A DNA stretch of 64,000 bases from Bog-473 sp963701955. GTDB lineage: Bacteria; Actinomycetota; Acidimicrobiia; Acidimicrobiales; RAAP-2. The position numbers were made by a program, and so were the translations under genes. The stretch spans positions 372,001 through 436,000 of the forward strand of contig OY969694.1 in the NCBI GenBank assembly GCA_963701955.1. The letters run 5' to 3'. The notes beneath the pieces were generated by a model. That model was given only the letters and a program-made list of their open reading frames with translations, was not told the DNA's origin and did no database searches. Shown here piece after piece: positions 35,625-43,723 of the stretch (position 1 is the stretch's first letter; every line of letters begins with the position of its first letter).

Positions 35625-36113
35625 GTGGCCGACATGACCTTGCCGAGTGATGTGACGGCGTGGATCGACAAACTGGCCATCCAGGAGCTGATCTACCGCT
35701 ATTCCGATGCCGCCTCGCGTGGCGACTGGGACGTCTTTGCCACGCTCTGGACACCCGATGCGCTCTGGGAGGTCGCATCCCCAGTGGACAGCCGGGTGGT
35801 GGGAGCGGCAGCGATCGTCGAGGCGGTGATCAAGAACCTCACGGGCGAGGACTTCCTCGTCCAGATGACCCACGGGGCGGTCATCACACTCCATGGCGAC
35901 GACCGGGCGTCGTCGACGACGACGATTCACGCCATCGCCCGCCGGCAGGGTGAGCATGACGTCACCAATTACGGCATCTACTACGACGATCTCGTGAAGG
36001 TGAGCGGCACCTGGAAGTTCTCCCGGCGTCGCCTGGTGCCGGTGTACTCCGATTCCAGTGCACTTGTCGGTGCCAACCCGATTACCCGCGACGATCTCTC
36101 CAAGCTCCCGTGA
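35625..36113 (+). CDS. SnoaL/NTF2-fold protein
   Basis: A 162-aa small alpha+beta barrel protein. IDKLAIQELIYRYSDAASRG and DWDVFATLWTPDALWEV are the typical helix and Trp-Asp pattern of SnoaL_4 proteins, which act as isomerases, dehydratases or hydroxylase helpers on ring substrates. GTG 35625 follows GGAGGGAGC and is chosen over a longer upstream frame; ATG 35634 is the alternative. It is separated by 100 bases from the SDR gene and is likely in the same transcript. The exact reaction is unknown. Confidence 0.8.
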   Translation: MADMTLPSDVTAWIDKLAIQELIYRYSDAASRGDWDVFATLWTPDALWEVASPVDSRVVGAAAIVEAVIKNLTGEDFLVQMTHGAVITLHGDDRASSTTTIHAIARRQGEHDVTNYGIYYDDLVKVSGTWKFSRRRLVPVYSDSSALVGANPITRDDLSKLP

Positions 36114-36213
36114 GCGTGGTGATCCCGAGCATGGCGAAGTGCGGGAGCGGGTGTCGGCAGTGGGTATCGGCCACACCGACATGGCTCCACTGACAACCCG
36201 AGAATCCGAAGAA

Positions 36214-37137
36214 ATGGAGAGAGAAGTGGGGAAACTCGACGGGCGTGTGGCGTTCATCACCGGCGCGGCGCGCGGCATGGGCCGTTCGCACGCGCTGGTT
36301 CTGGCTTCGGAGGGAGCCGACATCATCGGAGTGGACATCTGCGCCCAGGTGCCCACGGTGCGCTACCCCATGGGCACCGAGGAGGAGCTGGAAGAGACGG
36401 TTCGCCTCGTGGAGAAGACTGGCCGTCAGATGGTGGCGTGCACGGCCGACGTTCGTGACCGTGGTCAGTTGCGCTCAGCCTTGGAGGAAGGGCAACGGCG
36501 CTTTGGCCGCCTGGACATCGTCCTGGCCAACGCCGGGATCTCCAACACGCAGCTCGCGCCCTACGAGCGATCAGAGGAGGCATGGAACGACAATCTCGCA
36601 GTGAACCTCACGGGAGTCTGGAACACGCTGCAGGTCACGACACCGGCCCTCATCGAGGGGGAGAGGGGTGGAGCGATCGTCATCACCTCCTCGGCGGCGG
36701 GCACGCGTGTCGTCACCACGAATTTCGACGGCGGTTTCGACGGGTACACGGCTTCGAAGCATGCGATCGTCGGCCTCATGAAGTCGTATGCCGGTCGCCT
36801 GGCTCGCCACAGCATCCGGGTCAACACGATTCACCCCACGACGACCGCAACAGGGATGGCGAGAAGCGAGAGCGGATTGCGCTGGGCGAAGGAAGAGACC
36901 GAGATCATCATGACCTACAACCAGGCCCTCCCTGTCGCCAGTCTCGACCCCGTCGACATCAGCAACGGGATCCTGTACCTCGTCTCGGATGACGGTCGTT
37001 ACGTCACGGGTCAGACGCTTCACGTGGACGCCGGGAACACCACGGTTGCCGCGGTCGGAGTACCGGGTGTCGGCGCTGGAGGTGTCAAGGTGGCGGTGCA
37101 GAGGATCTCGACGGAAGACGATCCGTTCGCGGGCTGA
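36214..37137 (+). CDS. Mycofactocin-type short-chain dehydrogenase
   Basis: A 307-aa SDR with GKLDGRVAFITGAARGMGRS (TGxxxGxG), VDICAQ plus the long insertion with YPMGTEEELEETVRLVE, the active-site Ser in ITSSAAG and Tyr/Lys in YTASKHAIVGLM. The VDICAQ and YPM insertion features mark the mycofactocin-coupled SDR family, whose non-exchangeable NAD is reoxidised through mycofactocin. No mft biosynthesis gene is in the window. It likely oxidises an alcohol intermediate of the cluster pathway. The start is chosen four residues before GKLDG; ATG 36181 is possible. Confidence 0.85.
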   Translation: MEREVGKLDGRVAFITGAARGMGRSHALVLASEGADIIGVDICAQVPTVRYPMGTEEELEETVRLVEKTGRQMVACTADVRDRGQLRSALEEGQRRFGRLDIVLANAGISNTQLAPYERSEEAWNDNLAVNLTGVWNTLQVTTPALIEGERGGAIVITSSAAGTRVVTTNFDGGFDGYTASKHAIVGLMKSYAGRLARHSIRVNTIHPTTTATGMARSESGLRWAKEETEIIMTYNQALPVASLDPVDISNGILYLVSDDGRYVTGQTLHVDAGNTTVAAVGVPGVGAGGVKVAVQRISTEDDPFAG

Positions 37138-37146
37138 TTCTCCGAC

Positions 37147-38112
37147 TCACCTCTCGTCCGACGTGGCGGCAATGACCGCCGGCATCGGTGTCCAAGGCCG
37201 GTCGAACGCCGAGCGATCGGGGCCACCGGTGGTGTGGTGGAACTCGATCTGGCCGCGGATCTTGCCCGGCAGGTCGGCGGGCTGCACGTCGTCCATCAGC
37301 CGCGTGCCCGTGAGGTCGTAGACCGGTCGGTCGAGTTCCACGAGGAGCTGCAAGCTGTAGGCGATGCGCCCGGTGAGCACGTCGGGGTCGCCGCTGCAGA
37401 GCGCAAGCGCAGCTTCGGCCATGGTCTCGACCGGTTCGAAAAGGTGCATGACGTCCTGGCCACCCGCCGCGGCCTCAATCACTCCGGACCCCAGCACCGC
37501 GGGCGTCGCGATCGTCGCCTGTGGCGCGAGCGCATTCACCGCGATGCCCGCACCCTCGGTCTCGGCTGCGGCGGCGAGGGTGAGCCGGTTGAGCGCTGCC
37601 TTCGTCGCCCCGTACGACGAGTACCCGTCCTTCGCGACATGGCCGAAGGGCGGCCCCGGTGGCAGCTCGGCCGAGGCGCTCGTGAGGTTGAGGATCCAAC
37701 CCCGCCGACGAGCCCGCATGCCGGGCAACACCTGGGCCATGAGGATCCACGGCGCCCAGACGTTCACCTGCTGGTAGAAGTCGAGTTCTGCGAGGGTCCA
37801 GTCCTCTACGGGCTGCATCTTCGCCGCCACTGCGTTGTTCACGAGGACGTCGACCGGGCCGAACGCAGCCTCCGTGCGGGCCACGAGGCTGTCGCGTCCC
37901 CCGTCGGGATCACCGAGATCGCATGGCATGACCAGGCCCTCGCCTCCGAGGTCCTCAATGCGAGCCAACGTCTCGTGCAGGCCGGACTCGTTCCGAGCGG
38001 TGATGCCGACCTTGGCGCCTTCGGCTGCGAAGCGGATGGCCACGGAACGGCCAGTGCCGCCCTGGCTGGCGCCCGTCACGAGGGCGACCGTGCCCTCCAA
38101 GCTTCGACCCAT
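37147..38112 (-). CDS. Short-chain dehydrogenase/reductase
   Basis: A 321-aa SDR. GTVALVTGASQGGTGRSVAI binds NAD(P), LVNNAV is the NNAG-type motif, NLTSASAELP has the Ser and YGATKAALNRLT the Tyr-Lys pair. ATG 38112 is used, with AAGGGGG upstream; ATG 38118 is two codons longer. The C-terminus is extended by about 50 residues beyond the usual 250-270 (FDRPWTPMPAVIAATSDER). It lies 71 bases after the enoyl-CoA hydratase gene and ends nine bases from the convergent mycofactocin-type SDR. A 3-hydroxyacyl-type oxidation is plausible. Confidence 0.85.
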   Translation of the reverse strand: MGRSLEGTVALVTGASQGGTGRSVAIRFAAEGAKVGITARNESGLHETLARIEDLGGEGLVMPCDLGDPDGGRDSLVARTEAAFGPVDVLVNNAVAAKMQPVEDWTLAELDFYQQVNVWAPWILMAQVLPGMRARRRGWILNLTSASAELPPGPPFGHVAKDGYSSYGATKAALNRLTLAAAAETEGAGIAVNALAPQATIATPAVLGSGVIEAAAGGQDVMHLFEPVETMAEAALALCSGDPDVLTGRIAYSLQLLVELDRPVYDLTGTRLMDDVQPADLPGKIRGQIEFHHTTGGPDRSAFDRPWTPMPAVIAATSDER

Positions 38113-38183
38113 CTCCATCCCCCTTCTGAGCACGCCGCTCTTGGAACGGCGCTTCTCAATGTCCCTGAACTCGGCGGGCGTCG

Positions 38184-39080
38184 CTAGTTCTTGTTGGCGC
38201 TCTTCTTGTTGGCCGCCGCCAGTGCCCTCGCGTCCATGCCCCCGAGGTGGTCTTCCGAGGTGAGACTGTTCTGTGCGTGGGCGAGGTGATGCATGTGAAA
38301 CTGCGCGTCGATGGCGGTCTGCTTGCCCCGTAGGTCCTCGACGTGGTTGATGGCCTGCTTCGTGAGCCAGTTGCCCAGCCGCGAATGAGCGGACATCTCG
38401 AGTGCCATTTCTCTGCACGTCTCGTCGAGGTCGTCTCGCGGCACGACGCGGTTGACCATCCCGAGCTCGTAGGCACGTTGTGCGGGCATCCTCTGCCCGA
38501 GGAGGAGGAACTCCTTGGCGATCCGTGTGGGTAGCTCGAAGCCGTGCGCGAAGTACTCCACGCCGGGGATGCCCATGAGGATGGCTGTGTCCTGAAAGTA
38601 GGCATCCTCACTCGCGACGATGAGATCGCACACCCAGGCGAGCATGAGTCCTCCGGCGATGCACGCGCCCTGCACTGCCGCGATTGTCGGCTTCGGGACG
38701 TCCCGCCAGCGCCGGCACATTCCGATGTAGACCTCGTGCTCGCGGGTGTAGAGGAATTCGGCGCCCGGCTTGTTGGTGTGGTCGGGGAGCAGGAGCTCGC
38801 GGTTGAAGGGCCTCGTGACGTCACGACCCGGCGTCCCGACGTCGTGACCGGCAGAGAAGTGCTTGCCCTCGCCCTTCAGGACAATGGCTCGGATTGCGTC
38901 GTCATCGACGGCGCGACGGAACGCCGCGTCGAGTGCGTAGGTCATCTGGGAGTTCTGGGCGTTCGCATATCTGGGTCGGTTCAGGATGATCGAGGCGACA
39001 GGGCCTTCACTCTCGTAGCGGACGGGTTCGTCGGTCTCGTATTCGACGTCGACCTCGTGTGTTTCGACCAAGTCCGTCAC
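38184..39080 (-). CDS. Enoyl-CoA hydratase/isomerase family protein
   Basis: A 298-aa crotonase-fold enzyme. GEGKHFSAGHDVGTPGRD forms the first oxyanion loop and QGACIAGGLMLAWVCDLIVA the second. After the loop GIPGVEYFAHGFELPT the usual paired Glu residues of hydratases are not obvious, so an isomerase, lyase or hydrolase activity is also possible. The C-terminal tail is Ala/Lys-rich. GTG 39080 has GGGAGGC upstream. Divergent from the amidohydrolase at 39334, sharing a control region with GTGTACAC-type sites. Confidence 0.88.
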   Translation of the reverse strand: MTDLVETHEVDVEYETDEPVRYESEGPVASIILNRPRYANAQNSQMTYALDAAFRRAVDDDAIRAIVLKGEGKHFSAGHDVGTPGRDVTRPFNRELLLPDHTNKPGAEFLYTREHEVYIGMCRRWRDVPKPTIAAVQGACIAGGLMLAWVCDLIVASEDAYFQDTAILMGIPGVEYFAHGFELPTRIAKEFLLLGQRMPAQRAYELGMVNRVVPRDDLDETCREMALEMSAHSRLGNWLTKQAINHVEDLRGKQTAIDAQFHMHHLAHAQNSLTSEDHLGGMDARALAAANKKSANKN

Positions 39081-39283
39081 GACATGCCTCCCTGGCGCCG
39101 GGCTGTCGCCTCAGCGCTGCTGTCTCAGTGTCTCGTTCCGTGAGTGTAGATCGCATCGTGCCGGCACCTCCCATGCTGGTGCGGTCGGCCTCCCATCACG
39201 ACGCCGACCGCGGCGCCTACGGTGACGACGGGAAGGGCGACGACGGTGGGTCTCGGTGCGAGGAGATCGGTGAACGGGGGGTT

Positions 39284-39312
39284 GTGTACACCCGACAGCA
39301 GGTTTGTACACT
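39284..39312. promoter_or_regulatory. Candidate operator pair upstream of the second amidohydrolase
   Basis: GTGTACAC (39284-39291, perfect palindrome) and TTGTACACT (39304-39312) lie about two helical turns apart, 22-50 bases before the ATG at 39334. They resemble the GTACAC/GTGCAC sites at 33407-33434, suggesting a common regulator. Confidence 0.4.
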
Positions 39313-39333
39313 CGGGAGTCGAGAGGGGGAACA

Positions 39334-40596
39334 ATGAACGAGATCGATCCGAGTGAGGTGTTGGCCCGCGGCGAGGGTTGGCTCGTCTCGGTGGACGACC
39401 ACCTGATTGAGCCGCCGGACCTCTGGCAGTCCACCGTCCCCGCCCGGTACCGCGATCGGGCACCGAAGGTGGTGCGTGACGACGACGGCGACTGGAAGTG
39501 GGAGTACGACGGGAGTCGCCGTGTGATCAGTGGCCTCGCCGCGGTGGCCGGACTGCCCAGCTCCGAGTGGGAACCGTTGCCGATGAACCTCCAAGAGCCC
39601 GTCTTCCCGGCGTACGGCGACCCGGTCGCCCGTCTCGCCGCGATGGACGAGGACCACGTCATCGCCTCCATGGTGTTCCCGACCTACGCCCGCTTCTCCG
39701 GTTCGCAGTTCCTCGGTGGTGACCGGGAGCTCGACCTCGTCTGCATCCAGGCGTACAACGATTGGATCACCGAGACCTGGGCGGCGACGGCTCCGGGCCG
39801 GCTCATCCCGCTGTCCATCGTGCCACTCTGGGACGCCGAGCTCGCCGGCCGCGAGGCCCGTCGGGTGGCGGCGAAGGGTGCCCGTTCGGTGGCGTTCACC
39901 GAGAATCCCGTGAAACTCGGGCTCCCGTCGCTCCATGACCGGGATCGGTTCTGGGATCCGCTCTTCGGGGCCTGTGTGGACAACGGATTACCCCTCTCCA
40001 TTCACGTCGGCTCGTCCTCTGAGGTCCGACTCGTCTCGCCCGACGCGCCGCTCATTGAGGGTGCCTCGTTCCTGGCCCTGGCGGCGCTCGACACGGTGGT
40101 CGACTGGACCTGGAGTGGCAACCTTCTGCGCTATCCCGAGCTCAAGGTCGTCCTCTCGGAGAGCGGTGTGGCGTGGGCTCCGGCGCTGGTCGAGCGGATG
40201 CGGCGTGACCTGCACCGCTGGCGTTGGGCTCGCCATTCGACGACGACGTTCGAGGGTGACGTGTTGACCGGCGATCCGAAGCCCCGGGGAGAACGCACCG
40301 CCTTCGGTGACATCCCCGACGGCTTCGATCCCCTCGATACGTTTCGTCAGTCCATCTTCCCGTGTGTCGTGGCGGACGACTACGGCTGGGATGCGCTCGA
40401 CTACCTCGGTCCGGACAATGTCATGATCGAGACCGACTACCCGCATGCTGACTCGTTCTTCCCGAACTCCGCAGAGATCGCGCACAAGAACCTCAGCCAT
40501 CTGTCCGAGGAACGGCGCAACAAGATCCTGTTTGGGAACGCCTGCCGCGTGTACAACTTCACGCCGGCGCCCGCACCGGTGGGCGCACCGGGCTGA
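39334..40596 (+). CDS. Amidohydrolase 2 family protein
   Basis: A 420-aa metal-dependent hydrolase. WLVSVDDHLIEPPDLW carries the N-terminal xDxH motif, LSIHVGSSSE the barrel His, and IETDYPHADSFFPNS the C-terminal Asp with conserved YPH. Proteins of this type are numerous in Mycobacterium and Acidimicrobiia, near P450 and fatty-acid genes. GAGAGGGGG precedes the ATG; an upstream in-frame start at 39304 falls inside the operator pair and is rejected. It faces the DprE2 gene with a 39-base gap. Confidence 0.87.
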   Translation: MNEIDPSEVLARGEGWLVSVDDHLIEPPDLWQSTVPARYRDRAPKVVRDDDGDWKWEYDGSRRVISGLAAVAGLPSSEWEPLPMNLQEPVFPAYGDPVARLAAMDEDHVIASMVFPTYARFSGSQFLGGDRELDLVCIQAYNDWITETWAATAPGRLIPLSIVPLWDAELAGREARRVAAKGARSVAFTENPVKLGLPSLHDRDRFWDPLFGACVDNGLPLSIHVGSSSEVRLVSPDAPLIEGASFLALAALDTVVDWTWSGNLLRYPELKVVLSESGVAWAPALVERMRRDLHRWRWARHSTTTFEGDVLTGDPKPRGERTAFGDIPDGFDPLDTFRQSIFPCVVADDYGWDALDYLGPDNVMIETDYPHADSFFPNSAEIAHKNLSHLSEERRNKILFGNACRVYNFTPAPAPVGAPG

Positions 40597-40635
40597 CCTG
40601 CTTGGGGCCCTCGGTTGTCGGCTGTTCGCGCCCGG

Positions 40636-41397
40636 TCAGCCGGGGAGCTTTCGCCACACGGTCGCTGGCAGCAGTCTCAACACGGCGAAGACCCACTTGA
40701 GAATTCCGGGGGACCAGATGACGGTGCGACCCGCTCGAAGACCGCACATCACGTCGTTCGCCACGCGGTCCGGACCGACGGCCAGGGGCGCCACCGGCCG
40801 TCCGGCCGTCATCTTCGTGTGGACGAAGCCGGGACGCACGACGTGGACCGTGATCCCGGTCTCGCGGAGTGACTCGCCCAGTCCCAGTGCAAAGGCGTCG
40901 AGACCCGCCTTGGCGGCGCCGTAGCTGAAGTTGGCCCGCCTGACCCGGTAGCCGGCGACGGAGGAGAGCACGACGATGCGGCCATGGCCCTGGTGGCGCA
41001 TCCTCACTGCGGCGGCAGCCAGGGCGGCCGCGGGCCAGGTGAAGTTGACCGTCACCATCTCGGCGACCCGTCGGGGATCGGATTCGTCGGACTCCTGGTG
41101 TCCGAGCTCACCCACCGCGACCACCAGCAGGTCGACCGGTTCCCCCGACGATTCGAAGCACCGGTCCACCGTGGTGGCCGCGTCATCCCCGGTGACGTCG
41201 AAATGCACGGTCTCAACACGGAGAACACGTTCATGCAGTTGCCGGGCCGCGTCGGCGAGCGCCAGCTCGTTGCGCCCGGCCAGGATCGCCGTACGGCAGC
41301 GTCCCGAGGTCGCCACCCGTGCGAGCAACGCCGAGGCGATGTCCGATGTGCCGCCCAGGACGACAACCGACTGGGGATCGCCGAATGCGTCGTTCAT
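40636..41397 (-). CDS. dprE2: Decaprenylphospho-beta-D-erythro-pentofuranosid-2-ulose 2-reductase
   Basis: A 253-aa SDR that reduces the keto intermediate made by DprE1, completing epimerisation of decaprenyl-phospho-ribose to decaprenyl-phospho-arabinose, the arabinofuranose donor. VVVLGGTSDIASALLARVA is the modified NAD site typical of DprE2, and SYGAAKAGLDAFALGLGES holds Tyr-Lys. The C-terminus LLPATVWRKLPG is typical. The ATG overlaps the DprE1 stop (ATGA). It is the last gene of the long operon. The enzyme sits at the cytoplasmic or periplasmic membrane face with DprE1. Confidence 0.93.
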   Translation of the reverse strand: MNDAFGDPQSVVVLGGTSDIASALLARVATSGRCRTAILAGRNELALADAARQLHERVLRVETVHFDVTGDDAATTVDRCFESSGEPVDLLVVAVGELGHQESDESDPRRVAEMVTVNFTWPAAALAAAAVRMRHQGHGRIVVLSSVAGYRVRRANFSYGAAKAGLDAFALGLGESLRETGITVHVVRPGFVHTKMTAGRPVAPLAVGPDRVANDVMCGLRAGRTVIWSPGILKWVFAVLRLLPATVWRKLPG

Positions 41398-42752
41398 CGG
41401 AGCAGCGCCAGTCGGCGCGACAGATCCGACGCCATGACGCCTTCGGGGTCCACCCGACGGCACACCTCCCTCATCGTGTCGAGGGCCGGGTACATCGCCG
41501 GGAGGAGCTCGGGGCGGAGGCGCGCGTCCTTGGCCAGATAGACACGGCCGCCTGCCTCGGCGATCTTCCCGTCGAGGAGGTCGAGGAGGCGGGGTAACTG
41601 CGGCGGGCCAAGGGGGAAATCCAGGGCAAGGGTCCATCCCTCCTGGCTGAAGGAGAGGGGCCCCGGAGTACCCGCTCCGAATCGTTTCAGGACCGCCAGG
41701 AACGAGGGCACGCCCGATTCCGAGATCGTCTCCACCACCTCCTCCACGACGTCGCCCCGCCCGGGCGGGACCACGAACTGGTACTGCACGAAGCCGCCGG
41801 GACCGTACAGCAGGTTCCAGTGCGCGACGCCGTCCAGCGGGTGGAAGAACCCGGTCAGCGGACGCAGGGCGGCGTGTGAGGCGCGCGAGGCCCGGAACCA
41901 GGCTTCGTTGAAGGCGCTGACCGACTGTCGGTTGACCATGCGTCGTGGTGCCGGTCGGGGCACTCGGAACCTCGGATTGGCCGGGACCTGGAGGCTGCGA
42001 GCCAGCAGACGCTCGGGCAGTGCGCTCAAAGGAACGTGGTCGCCACAGGAGAGGACCGAGCGACGATCGCGGCGGCGAGTGCAATCGAGCCAGGCGACGC
42101 TGTAGCGGTAGTCGCGATCGGCCTTCGCCATTTCGGACATCAGTGCGTCCAGTCGGGCGAACCTCAGAGTGTCCACCTGCATCCACGATGTCTCAATGCG
42201 GGTGAGCCTCAGCGTGGCTCGCAGCACAATGCCGGTGAGCCCCATGCCTCCCGCCGTTGCCCAGAAGAGATCGGGGTCACGGTCGGGAGAGACGGTCACC
42301 GTCTCCGATGGCGTGGCGATGGTCAGCTCGACCACGTGGCGGGCAAAACTCCCGTCGCGGTGATGGTTCTTCCCATGGATGTCCGCTGCAATGGCGCCGC
42401 CCACGCTCACGTAGCGGGTACCGGGGGTGACCGCTACGAACCACCCGGCGGGAATGGTCCGCGCCATGAGATCGTGCAGGGTGACGCCGGCCTCGACATC
42501 AATTGTCCCCGAGGAGGCGTCGAGGGATCCGATGTGACCCAGACCGGTCACGTCGACCGTGAGGCCGCCGCTGCACTGGGCCGCGTCCCCGTAGCTGCGC
42601 CCCATGCCGCGGGGGATGATTCCGCGATCGGCTGAGTGCACGAGCGATTCGACGGCGGCCGACTCGACGGGACGGCTGGTCAAGGCGACCGTCGGTGCCG
42701 TGCGGCCCCATCCGCACAGTCGTGCCGGTGACGCCTCTGGCGTCTCGCTCAT
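41394..42752 (-). CDS. dprE1: Decaprenylphosphoryl-beta-D-ribose 2'-oxidase
   Basis: A 452-aa FAD enzyme of the vanillyl-alcohol-oxidase fold. GWGRTAPT at the start, PRGMGRSYGDAAQ, ADIHGKNHHRDGSFARHVVE (FAD-contacting His) and YLAKDAR (active-site Lys) are all present. At the position equivalent to Cys387 of M. tuberculosis, the target of benzothiazinones, this protein has Ala376 (GWTLALDFP). Start and stop overlap neighbours by ATGA. In the operon it lies between UbiA and DprE2, giving the full decaprenyl-phospho-arabinose branch. Confidence 0.95.
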   Translation of the reverse strand: MSETPEASPARLCGWGRTAPTVALTSRPVESAAVESLVHSADRGIIPRGMGRSYGDAAQCSGGLTVDVTGLGHIGSLDASSGTIDVEAGVTLHDLMARTIPAGWFVAVTPGTRYVSVGGAIAADIHGKNHHRDGSFARHVVELTIATPSETVTVSPDRDPDLFWATAGGMGLTGIVLRATLRLTRIETSWMQVDTLRFARLDALMSEMAKADRDYRYSVAWLDCTRRRDRRSVLSCGDHVPLSALPERLLARSLQVPANPRFRVPRPAPRRMVNRQSVSAFNEAWFRASRASHAALRPLTGFFHPLDGVAHWNLLYGPGGFVQYQFVVPPGRGDVVEEVVETISESGVPSFLAVLKRFGAGTPGPLSFSQEGWTLALDFPLGPPQLPRLLDLLDGKIAEAGGRVYLAKDARLRPELLPAMYPALDTMREVCRRVDPEGVMASDLSRRLALLR

Positions 42753-43723
42753 GCGCAGAGCCCGATGACCATCAGTGCCAGCCAGAGCAGGCCGTAGCCC
42801 TGAAGGCGACGGTCGTGCAGGACCAGCTGCTCGGGCTCACCGCCTTCACCGGCATCGAGTCGCCTGAGGATGTGCAGCACGGCGAGGCCGAGTGGGACGA
42901 CGGTCAGTTCCATCCAGACCAGGTTGTGGCCGGCATGCGAGAGCAGCCCCGTCCGGTCGAACGCCCACAGGCAGTAAGAGGCAACGGTCACGGTGGCGGA
43001 GATCGTCAGCACGGAGCGCAGAAACGAATCGGTGTATTCGTCGAGTACCGCTCGGTGAGCGCCGCGGTTCGGGCCGAGCTGCGCGTGCTCGGCACTTCGC
43101 TTCCCGGTGACCACGAACAGGGCAGCGAACGAAGTGAAGACCAGGAACCAATTGGACAGGGGGACGTGGGCCACGACGCCGCCGGCCACGGCGCGCAGCA
43201 CGTAACACGAGGCGACCATGGCGAGCTCGACCACGGGCTCGGTCTTCAGCCCCATGCTGTAGGCCACGTTGAGCCCGACGTATCCCGCCACGACAACGGT
43301 GAATCCCCAGGGACCGACCCACAGGGAGCCGACCAGAGCAAGCGCGATGAATCCCAGTCCGGCGCCCAATGCCGTTGCAGGTCGGAGTGAGCCATTGGCC
43401 ACCGGACGGTTGCGCTTGGTCGGGTGGGCATTGTCGGCTTCGGCATCGATCACGTCGTTGACCAGGTAGACGCCCGATCCCACGACGCAGAACACCGCGA
43501 AGGCCGCGATCAGGTGCACCGTCGTGTGCCAGTTGCCCAGCACCCCTGCCGCCGCGGGAGCCATGAACACGAGCACGTTCTTCGTCCACTGGAGCGGTCG
43601 CATCGCCGAGACCAGGGCGCCGAGGGTGGAATGCCCGTGATCGAGTCGGAGGCCGTCCCGGCCGGCTCGGAGCACGTCGGACTCAGGCTCGGTGCGTGGC
43701 GACGTGGGGTCGTCCGGCGTCAT
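42749..43723 (-). CDS. ubiA: Decaprenyl-phosphate phosphoribosyltransferase (UbiA family)
   Basis: A 324-aa membrane prenyltransferase-fold protein like Rv3806c, which transfers 5-phosphoribose from PRPP to decaprenyl phosphate. NDVIDAEADNAHPTKRNRPV is the first Asp-rich motif and YSMGLKTEPVVEL lies near the second conserved region; nine hydrophobic segments are visible. ATG 43723 overlaps the upstream stop, and the stop overlaps DprE1. The hydrophilic N-terminus (about 45 residues) is longer than usual. Function is supported by its DprE1/DprE2 neighbours. Confidence 0.93.
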   Translation of the reverse strand: MTPDDPTSPRTEPESDVLRAGRDGLRLDHGHSTLGALVSAMRPLQWTKNVLVFMAPAAAGVLGNWHTTVHLIAAFAVFCVVGSGVYLVNDVIDAEADNAHPTKRNRPVANGSLRPATALGAGLGFIALALVGSLWVGPWGFTVVVAGYVGLNVAYSMGLKTEPVVELAMVASCYVLRAVAGGVVAHVPLSNWFLVFTSFAALFVVTGKRSAEHAQLGPNRGAHRAVLDEYTDSFLRSVLTISATVTVASYCLWAFDRTGLLSHAGHNLVWMELTVVPLGLAVLHILRRLDAGEGGEPEQLVLHDRRLQGYGLLWLALMVIGLCA

